Assembly: GCA_011799875.1 (NCBI GenBank) | Contig: CM022302.1 | Coordinates: 324,181,114-324,245,113 of the forward strand | Direction of reading: 5' to 3' | DNA length: 64,000 bases | DNA from: Thinopyrum elongatum | Lineage: Eukaryota > Streptophyta > Magnoliopsida > Poales > Poaceae | Shown here: positions 1 to 11,300 of the stretch, piece after piece | Position numbering within the stretch: position 1 is the first letter of the stretch | How the letters are laid out: each line of letters begins with the position of its first letter | The notes under the pieces: generated by a model | Databases searched by the model: none | Seen by the model: the letters and a program-made list of their open reading frames with translations, nothing else | What the model was told of the DNA's origin: nothing | Position numbers and translations under genes: made by a program

Positions 1-1270
1 ATACCTTGATCTAGCCCCCTGCAAGAGGGAGCTGACAAAGTAAACTGGTCGCTGCACCATTTTCTTTCTTGCCACCACTTCCCGCTTATCAGTGCTGATA
101 TGTGGTCCCCCTTCGCCGTCGCCCCCCACAGGCTCTGCCGGGGACGGAGCCGGTCCAACACTGGGTGGGTCTGCCGCAGTAGCTTCCCTACTATCCACTT
201 CCCTCTACGCCACCAGGGCATCACTCACCACTTGATTTGTTGCCGCTAAATATAGCAGCAACGACTCTTGCGGTTTAGGTGCGACCAAGGTTGGTGCAGA
301 GGAAAGGTAGGCTTTCGAATCTCCCATCGCATCCTCAGCTTCGGGAGTCCATTTCATCGGGCTAGCCTTCTTCAATATTTTGAAAAATGGCAAGGCGCGC
401 TCGGAAGATTTGGAAATGAACCAACTCACTGCAGCCATGTAGCCAGTCAAACGTCTCACATCCTTGATTGTCTTCGGAGCTTGAATCTGTTCTATAGCCT
501 TGATCTTGTTGGGGTTGGCTTCTATCCCTTGCTGAGACACAAAGATCCCAAGAAGCTTGCCGGATGGAACGCCAAATACACACTTCTCTGGGTTACGCTT
601 CAAGTTGATCCTCCGCAAATTTGTAAAGGTCTCTTCCAAATCCTCAATGAGTGAAGACCACTATATGCTCCAATGTATCATCCATATATGCTCCAATGTT
701 TCTATGAAGCCGAGGCTCGAAACCAATCTGCACGGCCCTCGCGAATGTGGAACCAACACTCTTCAGCCCGAAAGGCATATGTACAAAGCGGTACGTGCCA
801 CATGGGGTGATAAAGGCGGTCTTCTCTTCGTCTTCCTTGGCCATGAAGATCTGGTGGTACCCAGAGTACGCGTCCAAGAAGGAAAGCAAATCACATCCGG
901 AGGTGGAATCAACTATCTGATCAATGCACGGCAAGGGGAAGGAATCCTTTGGGCAGGCCTTGTTTAGGTCAGTGAAGTTGATACAAAGTCTCAACTTCCC
1001 GTTAGCCTTGCACACCACCACTAGATTAGCTAACCAAGTTGGATGCAGTACTCATCGGACCAAACCCACTGCCTCTAGCTTCTTGATCTCCTCAGCAATG
1101 AACTGCTATCTTTTCAAGGCCTGCTTCCTAACCTTTTGCTTGACGGGGTAGGCATGAGGACAGACAACAAGGTGGTGCTCGATTACCTTCCTGGGAACGC
1201 CGGGGATGTCAGAAGGTTGCCATGCAAACACATCAACATTCACCCGCAGGGAGGCAACGAGCGCGCATTC
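1..1270 (-). pseudogene. Element A reverse transcriptase / RNase H fragment
   Basis: Minus-strand remnant of the pol region that copies retrotransposon RNA into DNA. Around 644-1021 the translation shows the RT motifs RLCINFTDLNKACPKDSFPL, FLDAYSGYHQIFM and TAFITPCGTYRFVHMPFGLK, followed by the catalytic YMDD. The frame then breaks, because a 15-bp direct repeat (662-676 and 685-699, period 23 bp) duplicates the YMDD coding stretch and shifts the frame. The thumb/connection region (NPEKCVFGVPSGKLLG) and the start of RNase H (WTPEAEDAMGDSKAYLSSAP) follow at 205-639. The gene runs off the left edge. It opens in frame with the protease reading frame after a UAG at 1271-1273. It is non-functional in this copy. 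Confidence 0.85.
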
Positions 1271-2811
1271 CTATTTGTCGTCAAGGGTAGCACTAATGGC
1301 GAAAGTACTATCAATGCCATCCTGCCACACCGGCACTTTCTTGGTCGCAGGAGGAGCAGCCCTGGATCTTTTACTGGACGAACTCTCCGGCAAGTCACTG
1401 CCGGGCGCAGTGCACTCCGAAGAGACATGTTTCCCGAGGTCCTTGTCGGTGTTCTTAACCTTCTTCTCGTCCTTGGCGGGGGCTGAGGCATTGATGGCCT
1501 CCGCCGCTACTACATCTCTGTACATCTTGTCTACACATATGATTGCATCCCTCTTATCTGACGGATAGTGATAACTCCCATAGGACCTGGCATCTTCATA
1601 GTGTTATACGCGTAGTGGCACGCTGCCATGAACTTGGCCAGAGCTGGTCGACCAAGAATCCCATTGAATGGCAGGGGAAGCTCAACGACATCAAACACAA
1701 TCCTTTCAGTTATGAAGTTGATTTCCCCGCCAAATATTACCGGCAAGGTAATCTTTCCCTTCGGCTGGTACCTTCCTTGGTTAATCCCTTGGAATGTGCT
1801 GGTTTTCTGCAGGTCTTCGCCAGGAATTTGGAGTTTCTTGAGTACTCCGGGGGAAATCAAATTCAGCCCCGCCCCACCGTCAACCAACATCTTGGTGACC
1901 TTGAGGTTGCGGATTGTTGGTGAAACCAACAATGGCAAACATCCTACTGCAGTGGCGCGGTCTGGATGATCCTCAATGTCAAAGATGATGGGCGTGCGGG
2001 ACCGCCCAAGTGGTTCTTGAGCACTGGCCACTGGCTCTGCAGCATTAACCTCGCGTACCCACTGCTTGAGTTGGCGGTGAGAGGAGTGCAAAGATGCACC
2101 TCCGTCAATGCACATTGCCTCAGTAGCCTTCTGAAACTCCTGTTCACTGGTTTCATCGTCCTCTTCTTCGCTTTCAACCTCATTTCCCTTCTTCTCACAG
2201 CCCCTGGCGAGCTTCTCTTTCTGTTGATCAAACTTGCCGTGGTGCCCATTACGACCACCACGTCCTTTCCCGCCAATACCGTTCTGATTTCTCTCCTTCT
2301 CACGCCTCTTGTACTCAACCTTTTGCTTCTCAACCAACTGCTCGACTTGTTTGCAATCCTGAAGGTCATGACCCTTGGTCCTATGGATCTTGCAGTATGG
2401 CCCGTCGGACTTGCTGGTTTTCTCAGCAGCCGTTGCCACCCGGTAATCAGCGCATGTAGCAGCTTCCTTGTCAGGCGTCTCCATTTTTGACTTCTTGCCA
2501 GTGCTGAGATCACCAGTACTCTCAAGAGCCATCACTGCCTTATCCTTCTGCTTCTTGTTGAGTTTCTTGTTCTTCTTCCTGGGGGCGGCGGTGTCATCGT
2601 CGTCCTCTGAGTCGACTTTGACGCCAAGCTCTTTCCCGAGAAGTCTTCTCCCTTCTTCAGCACGAGCACACTTATCCGCCAACGTGTAGAGCTCGCTGAC
2701 GGTCTTAGGCAACCGGACATTCATTTTAGCCCGCATTCTGTGGTTGCGCACATTTGTATGAAATGCGGCAATCACAGCTGCTGGGTGTATCTTTGGGATA
2801 TTGCGGTGCAC
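1271..2811 (-). pseudogene. Element A gag C-terminus, zinc knuckle and aspartic protease
   Basis: The long frame at 1531-2811 (426 aa) holds the end of gag and the protease. After the capsid end (NELYTLADKCARAEEGRR-like) comes a charged stretch, then an atypical zinc knuckle CKIHRTKGHDLQDC (C-x2-H-x4-H-x4-C). The aspartic protease follows, with active-site motif MLVDGGAGLNLI and a distal ILGRPALAKF. A linker (1271-1525) ends at UAG 1271-1273, directly before RT. The linker is in a different frame from the protease because of an indel near 1530. The stop before RT is also present in copies B and C. Protease family assignment is strong; the exact product ends are inferred. Confidence 0.85.
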
Positions 2812-2815
2812 TCGG

Positions 2816-3292
2816 CTAACCTCTGCAGATGCTTACCCAAACTCTCTCCCTCTTTCTGCAGGAGTGTCTGTAGATCACTAGGCCGCCCTGGTTCTTGATG
2901 GCCGCCCATGAAGGCGCCCACAAACTCGTTGCAGAGGTTGGCCCAGGAGGAAATGGATCCTCCGGCAGGTGCATCAGCCAGGACCTCACGTTTGGCTTGA
3001 GGGCCAGCAGGAAGTAGTTAGCGAGCACCTTTTCATCCCTTCCTCCTGCAGCTTGGACGGCAATTGTATAGATGCCCAAAAACTCTGTCGGGTTCAGTTT
3101 TCCGTCATACTTCTCCGGCAAGTCAGGTTTGAAGGTGCGAGATGATGTCCACTGAACTTGCCGCAGCTCTCAAGTGAAGGCTGGGGACCCTACCTTGTAA
3201 GGTAGGTACCCGCGAGCACTGGGCACGGGTTCGTCAACACCAGCCCCGTTGTGCCTGTCGGATTGACGACGCGTCTCGCCGGAGCCGCTGAT
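2816..3292 (-). pseudogene. Element A gag capsid region, cut by Athila-like 1
   Basis: Minus-strand retrotransposon gag (nucleocapsid shell protein). The translation carries the capsid signature PEKYDGKLNPTEFLGIYT and LKPNVRSWLMHLPE, matching the gag of elements C and F. A frameshift near 2950 scrambles the SSWSDLC-like segment. A further break at about 2815 separates it from the downstream frame. Coding ends at 3292, where Athila-like element 1 is inserted; the N-terminal gag continues at 10328. Confidence 0.85.
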
Positions 3293-4870
3293 TGATACGT
3301 CTCCAATGTATCTATAATTTTTTATTGTTCCATGCTATTATATTATCTGTTTTGGATGTTTTATATGCATTATTATGCTATTCTATATTAGTTTTGGGAG
3401 TAACCTATTAACCTAGAGCCAGTGCCAGTTTTCTGTTTTTTCCTTGTTTTGAGTTTTACAGAAAAGGAATATCAAACAGAGTCCAAACGGAATAAAACTT
3501 TCGCGATGATTTTTCTTGGAGCAGAAGACACCCAGAGGACTTGGGGAGGGGGTCAGAAGACTCACGAGGAGCCCACAAGCCCACAGGGCGTGCCCAGGGG
3601 GGGCGCCCCCTGGCTTGGGGTCCCCTCGGGAGTCCCCCAACCCTAATCTTTGCACTATAAATTCCAAAATATTACCCCAACACCAGAAGCATCCACCAAA
3701 ACTTTTCCGCTGCCGCAAGCCTCTGTTCCCGTGAGATCCCATCTTGGGGCCTTTTCCGGCGATCTGCCGGAGGGGGATTCGATCATGGAGGGCCTCTACA
3801 TCAACCTTGCTAGCCTTCCGATGATGTGTGAGTTGTTTACCACAGACCTACGGGTCCATAGCTAGTAGCTAGATGGCTTCTTCTCTCTCTTTGATCTTCA
3901 ATACAATGTTCTCCTTGATGTTCTTGGAGATCTATTCGATGTAATACTTTTTTGCGGTGTGTTTGTTGAGATCTGATGAATTGTGGATTTATGATCAGAT
4001 TATCTATGAACATTAGTTGAGTCTTCTCTGAATTCTTTTATGCATGATTAAGATATCTTTGTATTTTTGTTCATATTATCGGTTTGGTTTGGCCAACTAG
4101 ATTGGTGTTTCTTGCAATGGGAGAGGTGCTTAGTTTTGGGTTCAATCTTGCGGCGTCCTCACCCAGTGACAGAAGGGGTAGCGAGGCACATATTGTATTG
4201 TTGCCATCAAGGATAAAAAGATGGTGTTTATATCATATTGCTTGAGTTTATCCCTCTACATCATGTCATCTTAATTAAAGCGTTACTCCATTCTTGTGAA
4301 CTTAATACTCTAGATGCATGCTGGATAGCGGTCAATGGGTGGAGTAATAGTAGTAGATGCAGGCAGGAGTCGGTCTACTTGTCATGGATGTGATGCCTAT
4401 ATTCATGATCATTGCCTTAGATATCGTCATAACTTTGCGCTTTTCTATCAATTGCTCAACAGTAATTTGTTTACCCACTGTATGCTATCTTCAAGAGACA
4501 AGCCTCTAGTGAGACCTATGGCCCCCGGGTCTATTTTCCATCATATATTGTCAGATCTATAAACCAAAAAACCCAAAAATACCTTGCTGTAATTTATTTA
4601 TATTTACTTTAGTTTGCTCTTTTATTTATCTTTTATACCTATCTCTATTAGATCTCACTCTTGTTCGTGACCGTGAAGGGATTGACAACCCCTTTTTCGC
4701 GTTGAGTGCAAGTGGTTGTTAGTTTGTGCAGGTGCATAGATTGGAGACTTGCTTGTGCCTCCTACTGGATTGATACCTTGGTTATTAACTGAGGGAAATA
4801 CTTCTCTCTACTTTGCTGCATCACCCTTTCCTCTTCAAGGGAAAAATCAACGCAAGCTCAAGAAGTAGCA
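3293..4870 (+). repeat. 5' LTR of Athila-like 1
   Basis: It starts TGATACGTCTCCAATG and ends CAAGAAGTAGCA, and pairs with 8741-10322. It carries a TATA-like site at 3656-3662. The left flank gives TSD CTGAT. Confidence 0.92.
3656..3662 (+). promoter_or_regulatory. TATA-like box in the 5' LTR of Athila-like 1
   Basis: TATAAAT in the context TTTGCACTATAAATTCC, about 360 bp into the LTR. The same site recurs at 9116-9122 in the 3' LTR and at 19825-19831 in Athila-like 2. It is the likely core promoter for the element RNA; this is inferred from position only. Confidence 0.6.
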
Positions 4871-4881
4871 GGAAGAATTTC

Positions 4882-4899
4882 TTGCGCCGTTGCCGGGGA
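4882..4899 (+). other. Primer-binding site, tRNA-Asp type
   Basis: TTGCGCCGTTGCCGGGGA lies 11 bp after the LTR end and differs by one base from TGGCGCCGTTGCCGGGGA, the complement of plant tRNA-Asp 3' ends that is typical of Athila elements. Confidence 0.8.
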
Positions 4900-5123
4900 G
4901 GTTCTACATCAAGCCTACCAAGTACCCATCTTAAAATCTCATCTCTTGCACTTACATTATTTGCCATTTGCCTCTCATTTTCCTATCCCCCACTTCTAAA
5001 ACGTTTTCAGAAAAACACAAAATATTTGCCTTCTTTCCGTTTGTCTCTATGTCTTACTTTGTTTGTTTGCTTGTTTGCTTGGAATAATTGTGTATTTATT
5101 GAAAATCAGAAAGCAAAAAGATT

Positions 5124-5960
5124 ATGGATCCTCATCCACTTGCTAATCTTTTTAAGAGATCCAATTATGATGAACCTATTGCTAGTGAGTTGAGTGCACT
5201 AGATTATCTTAATGAAGTTTTGCTTGAAATTCGTGAATTTGAAAATTGTGATGAAGTGTTAAAAGAAGAAATTTATGAAGTGATGCACTATAACTCCTTG
5301 AAAGAAAAGCATGATTGCAATGATGTTATTATAAATTCTATTAATGTCAATTGGGCGAATAATATGCAAAACCCTAAGCTTGGGGATGCTAATTTTGATA
5401 TGTCCACAACATATTGCAATGATCATGATTGGGGTGATTCTTCTTATGATCTTGAAAATTTATTTAAGCCTCATGATGAATATGTTTGCAATAATATTGA
5501 AAGTGGGTTTGGAAGAGTGTCAACTCTAGGTAAAAATAATCCCACATATTTGTAGAGTGTTCAATCTTATGAATTTTTTGATAAAAGTGGGCTTGGAGAA
5601 GTCATGATTTTATTTGATAACCCCACTATTTTGGAAGAGTGTCAACTTTGCATGCATGTGGATCATGTAGAGAATTTGTTATGTGATAGCTATATTGTTG
5701 AATTTCAATATGATCCCACATGTAATTATTATGAGAGAGGAAAATATTGTGATAGAAAATTTCATGTTACTAAATTACCTCCCGTTATGTTGAGATTGCT
5801 ATTGCTTCTTTCTTCTTCTTTGCATATGCTAGTTTTTGCTTGCATTGATAATTTGTTTGCTTATAAAATGCCTATGCATAGGAATTATGTTAGATTTAAA
5901 CTTGTTTTTCACATGCTTCATGATGCTCTCTTCGTATTTCAATTGCTATCTTTCATGTGA
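5124..5960 (+). pseudogene. Unknown ORF occupying the gag/pol position of Athila-like 1
   Basis: A 278-codon reading frame broken by a single TAG at 5553-5555; both halves are in the same frame. I do not recognise the protein. It is acidic and rich in Asn, Asp and Glu (MDPHPLANLFKRSNYDEP at the start). Around the stop a segment is repeated: SGFGRVSTLGKNNPTYL and SGLGEVMILFDNPTILEECQ. The C-terminus has two hydrophobic stretches (about 5800-5860 and 5905-5955) that could be membrane segments. No capsid, zinc knuckle, protease or RT motif is present. It is followed by the same 3' noncoding region that follows gag-protease in Athila-like 2. An env-like origin is possible but unproven. The frame is AT-rich compared with the Tat-type gypsy genes around it. 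Confidence 0.55.
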
Positions 5961-8719
5961 GCATCATTAAAATTATTAATGCCTAGCTAAAAGGCTTTAA
6001 AGAAAAGCGCTTGTTGGGAGACAACCCAATATTTTTCTTTTCTATTTTTATGAGTATACACATTATTACCTCTGTAGTAATTGTGTTTTGGTGTTTTAAT
6101 TAGTGTTTGAGCCAAGTAAGACCTTTGAAATGGTCTATGGTTATAGTTGATTTGATCTTGCTGAAAAACAGAAACTTTTGCGCTCATTGCTAGAAATTTA
6201 AAAAATCACAGAAACGTGATTTTGATCTGAATTTTTTACACAAGATTGATACAGAATTTTTGGACTTACAGAAGTATATGAAATTTCCAGATTACTACAG
6301 ACTGTTTTGTTTTTGACAGATTCTGTTTTTTATGTGTTGTTTGCTTATTTTGATGAATCTATGGGTAGTATCGAGGGGTATGAACCATGGAGAAGTTGGA
6401 ATACAGTAGGTATAACACCAATATAAATTAAGAATGAGTTTACAACAGTACCAAAAGTGGTGATTTATTTTATTATACTAACGGATCTTATGAGTTTTCA
6501 GTTGAGTTTTTTGTTGTGAAGTTTTCAAGTTTTGGGTAAAGATTTGATGGACAACAGAATAAGGAGTGGCAGGAGCTTAAGCTTGGGGATGCCCAAGGCA
6601 CCCCAAGGTAATATTAAAGTACAACCAAGGATCTAAGCTTGGGTACTCCCCAGATGGCATCCCCTCTTTTGTCTTCAATCCATCGGTAAATTTACTTGAG
6701 GCTATATTTTTATTCACCACATGACATGTGTTTTGCTTGGAGCGTCTTGTATGATATGAGTCTTTGCTTTTTAGTTTTCCACAATCATCCTTGATGTACA
6801 CACCTTTTGAGAGGGACACGCATTAATCATGAATTTATTAGAATACTCTATGTGCTTCACTTATATCTTTTTAGCTAGGCAGTTTGCTCTAGTGCTTCAC
6901 TTATATCTTTTTACAGCACGGCGGCGGCTTTATTTTACAGAAATTGTTGAACTCTCATGCTTCACTTATATTATTTTGAGAGTCTTAAACATCATGGTAA
7001 TTTTCTTAGGTTATGAATTTAGTCCTAATATGATAGGCATCCAAGAGGGATATAATAAAAACTTTCATACAAAGAGCATTGAATAGATGAGAAGTTTGAT
7101 TCCTTGCATTTGTTTTGAGATATAAAGATGGTGATATTAGAGTCATGCTAGTGAGTAATTGTGGATTGGTAGAAATACTTGTGTTAAAGTTTGTGATTCC
7201 CGTAGCATGCACGTATGGTGAACCGTTATGTGATGAAGTCAGAGCATGCTTTATTTTTTGGTTGTCTTCCTTATGAGTGGCGATCGGGGACGAGCGATGG
7301 TCTTTTCCTACCAATCTATCCCCCTAGGATCATGCGTGTAGTACTTTGTTTCGATGGCAAATAAATTTTTGCAATAAGTATGTGAGTTCTTTATGACTAA
7401 TGTTGAGTCCATGGATTATACGCACTCTCACCCTTCCACCATTGCTAGCCTCTCTAGTACCGCACAACTTTTGCCGGTGCATTAAACCCACCACACACCT
7501 TTCCTCAAAACAGCCACCATACCTACATATTATGTCATTTCTTTAGCCTTTATGAGATATATTGCCATGCAACTTCCACCATTCCGTTTTATTATGACAC
7601 GCACCACATTGTCATATTGCTTTGCGTGATCATGTAGTTGGCATAGTATTTGTGGCAAGGCCACCATTCATATTTTTATACATGTCACTCTTGATCATAG
7701 CACATCCCGGTACACCATCGGAGGCATTCATATAGAGTCATATCTTGTTCTAGTATCGAGTTGTAATTCTTGAGTTGTAAGTAAATAAAAGTGTGATGAT
7801 CATCATTATTAGAGCATTGTCCTATGTGAGGAAAGGATGATGGAAGCTATGATTCCCTCACAAGTTGGGATGAGTCTCCGGACTTTATAAAAAAATAAAA
7901 GAGGCCAACGAAGCCCAAACAAAAAAAGAGAAAAGAAAAAAATGAGAGAAAAGACAGAAGGGACAATGTTACTATCCTTTTTCCACACTTGTGCTTCAAA
8001 GTAGCACCATGATCTTCATGATAGAGAGTCTCCTATTTTGTCACTTTCATATACTAGTGGGAATTTTTCATTATAGAACTTGGCTTGTATATTCCAATGA
8101 TGGGCTTCCTCAAATTGCCCTAGGTCTTCGTGAGCAAGCAAGTTGGATGCACACCCACATAGTTTGTTTTTGAGGTTTCATACACTTATAGCTCTAGTGC
8201 ATCCGTTGCATGGCAATCCCTACTCACTTGAATTGATATCAATTGATGGGCATCTTCATAGCCCATTAATTTTCCTAGTTGATGTGAGACTTTCTCCTTC
8301 TTTTTGTCTTCTCCACAACCACCATATTCTATTCCACCTATAGTGCTATATCCATGGATCACGCTCATGTATTGCGTGAAAGTTGAAAAAGTTTGAGAAC
8401 ACCAAAAGTATGAAACAATTGCTTGGCTTGTCATCAGGGTTATGCATGATGAAATACTTTGTGTGATGAAGATGGAGCATAGCTAGACTATATGATTTTG
8501 TAGGGATAACTTTCTTTGGCCATGTTATTTTGGGAAGACATGATTGCTTTATTAGTATGCTTGAAGTATTATTGTTTTTATGTCATTATTAAACTTTTTT
8601 TGAAACTTATGGATCTGAATATTCATGCCATAATAAAGAAGATTACATTGATAAATATGTTAGGTAGCATTCCACACCAAAAATTCTGTTTTTATCATTT
8701 ACCTACTCGAGGACGAGCA
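5961..8719. other. Long 3' noncoding region of Athila-like 1
   Basis: About 2.76 kb with no credible gene, AT-rich, closely similar to 23365-26643 of Athila-like 2. Near 6581 and 6635 it contains copies of the PPT-like motif AAGCTTGGGGATGC and a degenerate version of it (AAGCTTGGGTACTC). The short reading frames here are not supported as genes. Confidence 0.75.
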
Positions 8720-8740
8720 GGAATTAAGCTTGGGGATGCT
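8720..8740 (+). other. Polypurine tract of Athila-like 1
   Basis: Purine-rich GGAATTAAGCTTGGGGATGCT lies immediately before the 3' LTR start and is the expected plus-strand primer site. The same sequence precedes the 3' LTR of Athila-like 2 (26623-26643). Confidence 0.7.
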
Positions 8741-10322
8741 TGATACGTTTCCAACGTATCTATAATTTTTTATTTTTCCATGCTATTATATTATCTGTTC
8801 CGGATGTTTTATATGAATTATTATGCTATTTTATATTATTTTTGGGACTAACCTATTAACCTAGAGCCAGTGCCAGTTTCTGTTTTTCCTGGTTTTTGAG
8901 TTTTAGAGAAAAGGAATATCAAACGGAGTCCAAACAGAATAAAATTTTCGCGATGACTTTTCTTGGACTAGAAGACACCCAGAGGACTTGGAGAGGGGAT
9001 CAGAAGACTCACGAGGAGCCCACAAGCCCAAAGGGCGCGCCCTAGGGGAGGCGCGCCCCCTGGCTTGTGGACCCCTCGGGAGTCCCCCAACCCTAATCTT
9101 TGCACTATAAATTCCAAAATATTCTCCCAACACTAGAAGCATCCACCAAAATACTTTTCCGCCGCCGCAAGCCTCTGTTCCCGTGAGATCCCATCTTGGG
9201 GCCTTTTCTGGCAATCTGCCGGAGGGGGATTCAATCACGGAGGGCCTTTACATCATCCTTGCTGCCCTTCCGATGATGTATGAGTAGTTTACCACAGACC
9301 TACGGGTCCATAGCTAGTAGCTAGATGGCTTCTTGTCTCTCTTTGATCTTCAATACAATGTTCTCCTCGATGTTCTTGGAGATCTATTCGATGTAATACT
9401 TTTTTGCGGTGTGTTTGTTGAGATCCGATGAATTGTGGATTTATGATCAGATTATCTATTAATATTATTTGAGTCTTCTCTGAACTCTTTTATGCATGAT
9501 TAAGATATCTTTGTATTTCTCTTCGAGCTATCGGTTTGGTTTGGCCAACTAGATTGGTTTTTCTTGCAATGGGAGAGGTGCTTAGTTTTGGGTTAAATAT
9601 TGCGGTGTCCTCACCCAGTGATAGAAGGGGTAGCGAGGCACGTATTGTATTGTTGCCATCAAGGATAAAAAGATGGGGTTTATATCATATTGCTTGAGTT
9701 TATCCCTCTACATCATGTCATCTTACTTAAAGCGTTACTCCGTTCTTATGAACTTAATATTCTAGATGCATGCTGGATAGCGGTCGATGTGTGGAGTAAT
9801 AGTAGTAGATGCAGGCAGGAGTCTGTCTACTTGTCATGGACGTGATGCCTATATTCATGATCATTGCCTTAGATATCGTCATAACTTTGTGCTTTTCTAT
9901 CAATTGCTCAACAGTAATTTGTTTACCCACCGTATGCTATCTTCAAGCGAGAAGCCTCTAGTGAAACCTATGGCCGCCAGGTCTATTTTCCATCATATAT
10001 TTTCAGATCTATAAACCAAAAAACCCAAAAATACCTCGCTGAAATTTATTTATATTTACTTTAGTTTGCTCTTTTATTTCTTTTTTATACCTATGTCTAT
10101 TAGATCTCACTCTTGTTCGTGACCGTGAAGGGATTGACAACCCCTTTTTTGCGTTGAGTGCAAGTGTTTGTTTGTTTGTGCAGGTGCATCAATTGGAGAC
10201 TTGCTTGTGCCTCCTACTGGATTGATACCTTGGTTCTTAATTGAGGGAAATACTTATCTCTACTTTGCTGCATCACCCTTTCCTCTTCAAGGGAAAAATC
10301 AACGGAAGCTCAAGAAGTAGCA
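8741..10322 (+). repeat. 3' LTR of Athila-like 1
   Basis: 1582 bp, matching 3293-4870 over its full length with scattered substitutions and small indels. It ends CAAGAAGTAGCA, then TSD CGGAT and the resumed gag of element A. Confidence 0.92.
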
Positions 10323-10327
10323 CGGAT

Positions 10328-11215
10328 CAGACGAGGCCATTGATGCCTCATCACGATCATCATTGTCTGGTGGCCGCTGGGTTCGCCGGGGCTGCTCCTG
10401 GGAGAGCTGCCGTGGCGGGGGCTGCACCGTGGGTGTGGTCCTCCCATCTTGGTCACCGGTGGGAGTCGCTAGCGTCGCCCGCGGGCACCGCGATGGCTCC
10501 ACACATGGTGACTTGTTCACTTCAGCGAACCCAAGGAGGCTTTGGATGGCAGCTCTCCATTCATCCATCCTGTCTGCTGTTGGAGGAAAGTCCAGCAGCA
10601 GCTGGGCTCTCTCCACCGCTTTTGCCACTGTTTCTGGCATGGCGTGGGAGGCAGAGCGCGACACCGCTCGACTCCTGGATGAACCAGAAGGAACCCCGTC
10701 GGGCTCTCGCCGCCTTGGGCCAGTTGCCAGAGGGACCTGACGCGACCGGAGCTGTTCTTGGTGACCAGGCTCTTGGTTAGTCGGGCTCTTCCCGTGCGGG
10801 CGTGGTCGCTGCGGGTCGATTGCACCGCACATGGTGTTGTTGCGCTCGCCCGACGCAAGACTGAGTGCACGCCCTGTCTCCGCCCCGCCGGGCGGCTCGG
10901 CCAGTGGATCCTGGCTCGCACAAGAGCGGGCGTCGATGTTGCATTGGTTGAGCACGCTGGTGGGACGAGCGGGGCAAGCTGAGCGTCTCCGTTACCCATA
11001 CTGGCTGAAGATTGATCGGCGGCATGCTGAAGGAGCTGGGCTGCACCCGCGGTGCCAGTCCCTGCCCCAGCCGCGGCGGGAGTGTTAGTGGCACCGCTCG
11101 CCTTGCCGGCCCTGTACGCCGCAGCTGCGGCGCCTATGGCACCCGCAGCCACGGGTAACGAAGCCTTCGAGGAGGAATGATGCGCTCTGGCTCCGCTCCT
11201 CTTCTTGGGAGCCAT
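10328..11215 (-). pseudogene. Element A gag N-terminus
   Basis: Minus strand, with start ATG at 11213-11215 giving MAPKKRSG, the same MxPKK start as the gags of B, C, E and F. The Ala/Ser/Arg-rich N-terminal arm is low in complexity. The conserved helix AQLLLDFPPTADRMDEWRA and AIQSLLGFAE lies at about 10550-10640. At least one frameshift separates the first part (to about 10700) from the conserved helix. The gene ends at 10328, where Athila-like element 1 split it. Confidence 0.8.
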
Positions 11216-11278
11216 GGATGATGAAGTTCGATGAAGATCAACGCGCTAGATACTGCTTCAGGTTCGCACATGCGAAGC

Positions 11279-11296
11279 CCCCTACCTGGTGTGCCA
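11279..11296 (-). other. Primer-binding site of element A
   Basis: On the minus strand TGGCACACCAGGTAGGGG, next to the LTR end. It is equivalent to TGGCGCGCCAGGTAGGGG in element C. I do not assign the tRNA. Confidence 0.7.
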
Positions 11297-11300
11297 AAGA

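Larger units (their letters stand above)
3293..10322 (+). mobile_element. Athila-like LTR element 1, non-autonomous (7.03 kb)
   Basis: Complete plus-strand element: 5' LTR 3293-4870 (1578 bp), 3' LTR 8741-10322 (1582 bp), both starting TGATACG and ending TAGCA. Flanking 5-bp repeats are CTGAT (3288-3292) and CGGAT (10323-10327), one mismatch. The PBS matches the tRNA-Asp type used by Athila elements. The 3.87-kb interior has no gag, protease, RT or integrase, only one ORF of unknown function. It is inserted in the gag of element A. Within Triticeae it resembles the Sabrina/WHAM group; the exact family is not assigned. Confidence 0.88.

Noticed and set aside
7991..8743. Short hydrophobic frames in the 3' part of Athila-like 1
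   Set aside because: They are AT-rich noncoding region. The equivalent frames are not preserved in Athila-like 2.
10241..10982. Plus-strand frames opposite element A gag
   Set aside because: They are shadows of the minus-strand gag, whose conserved helix and MxPKK start are clear.
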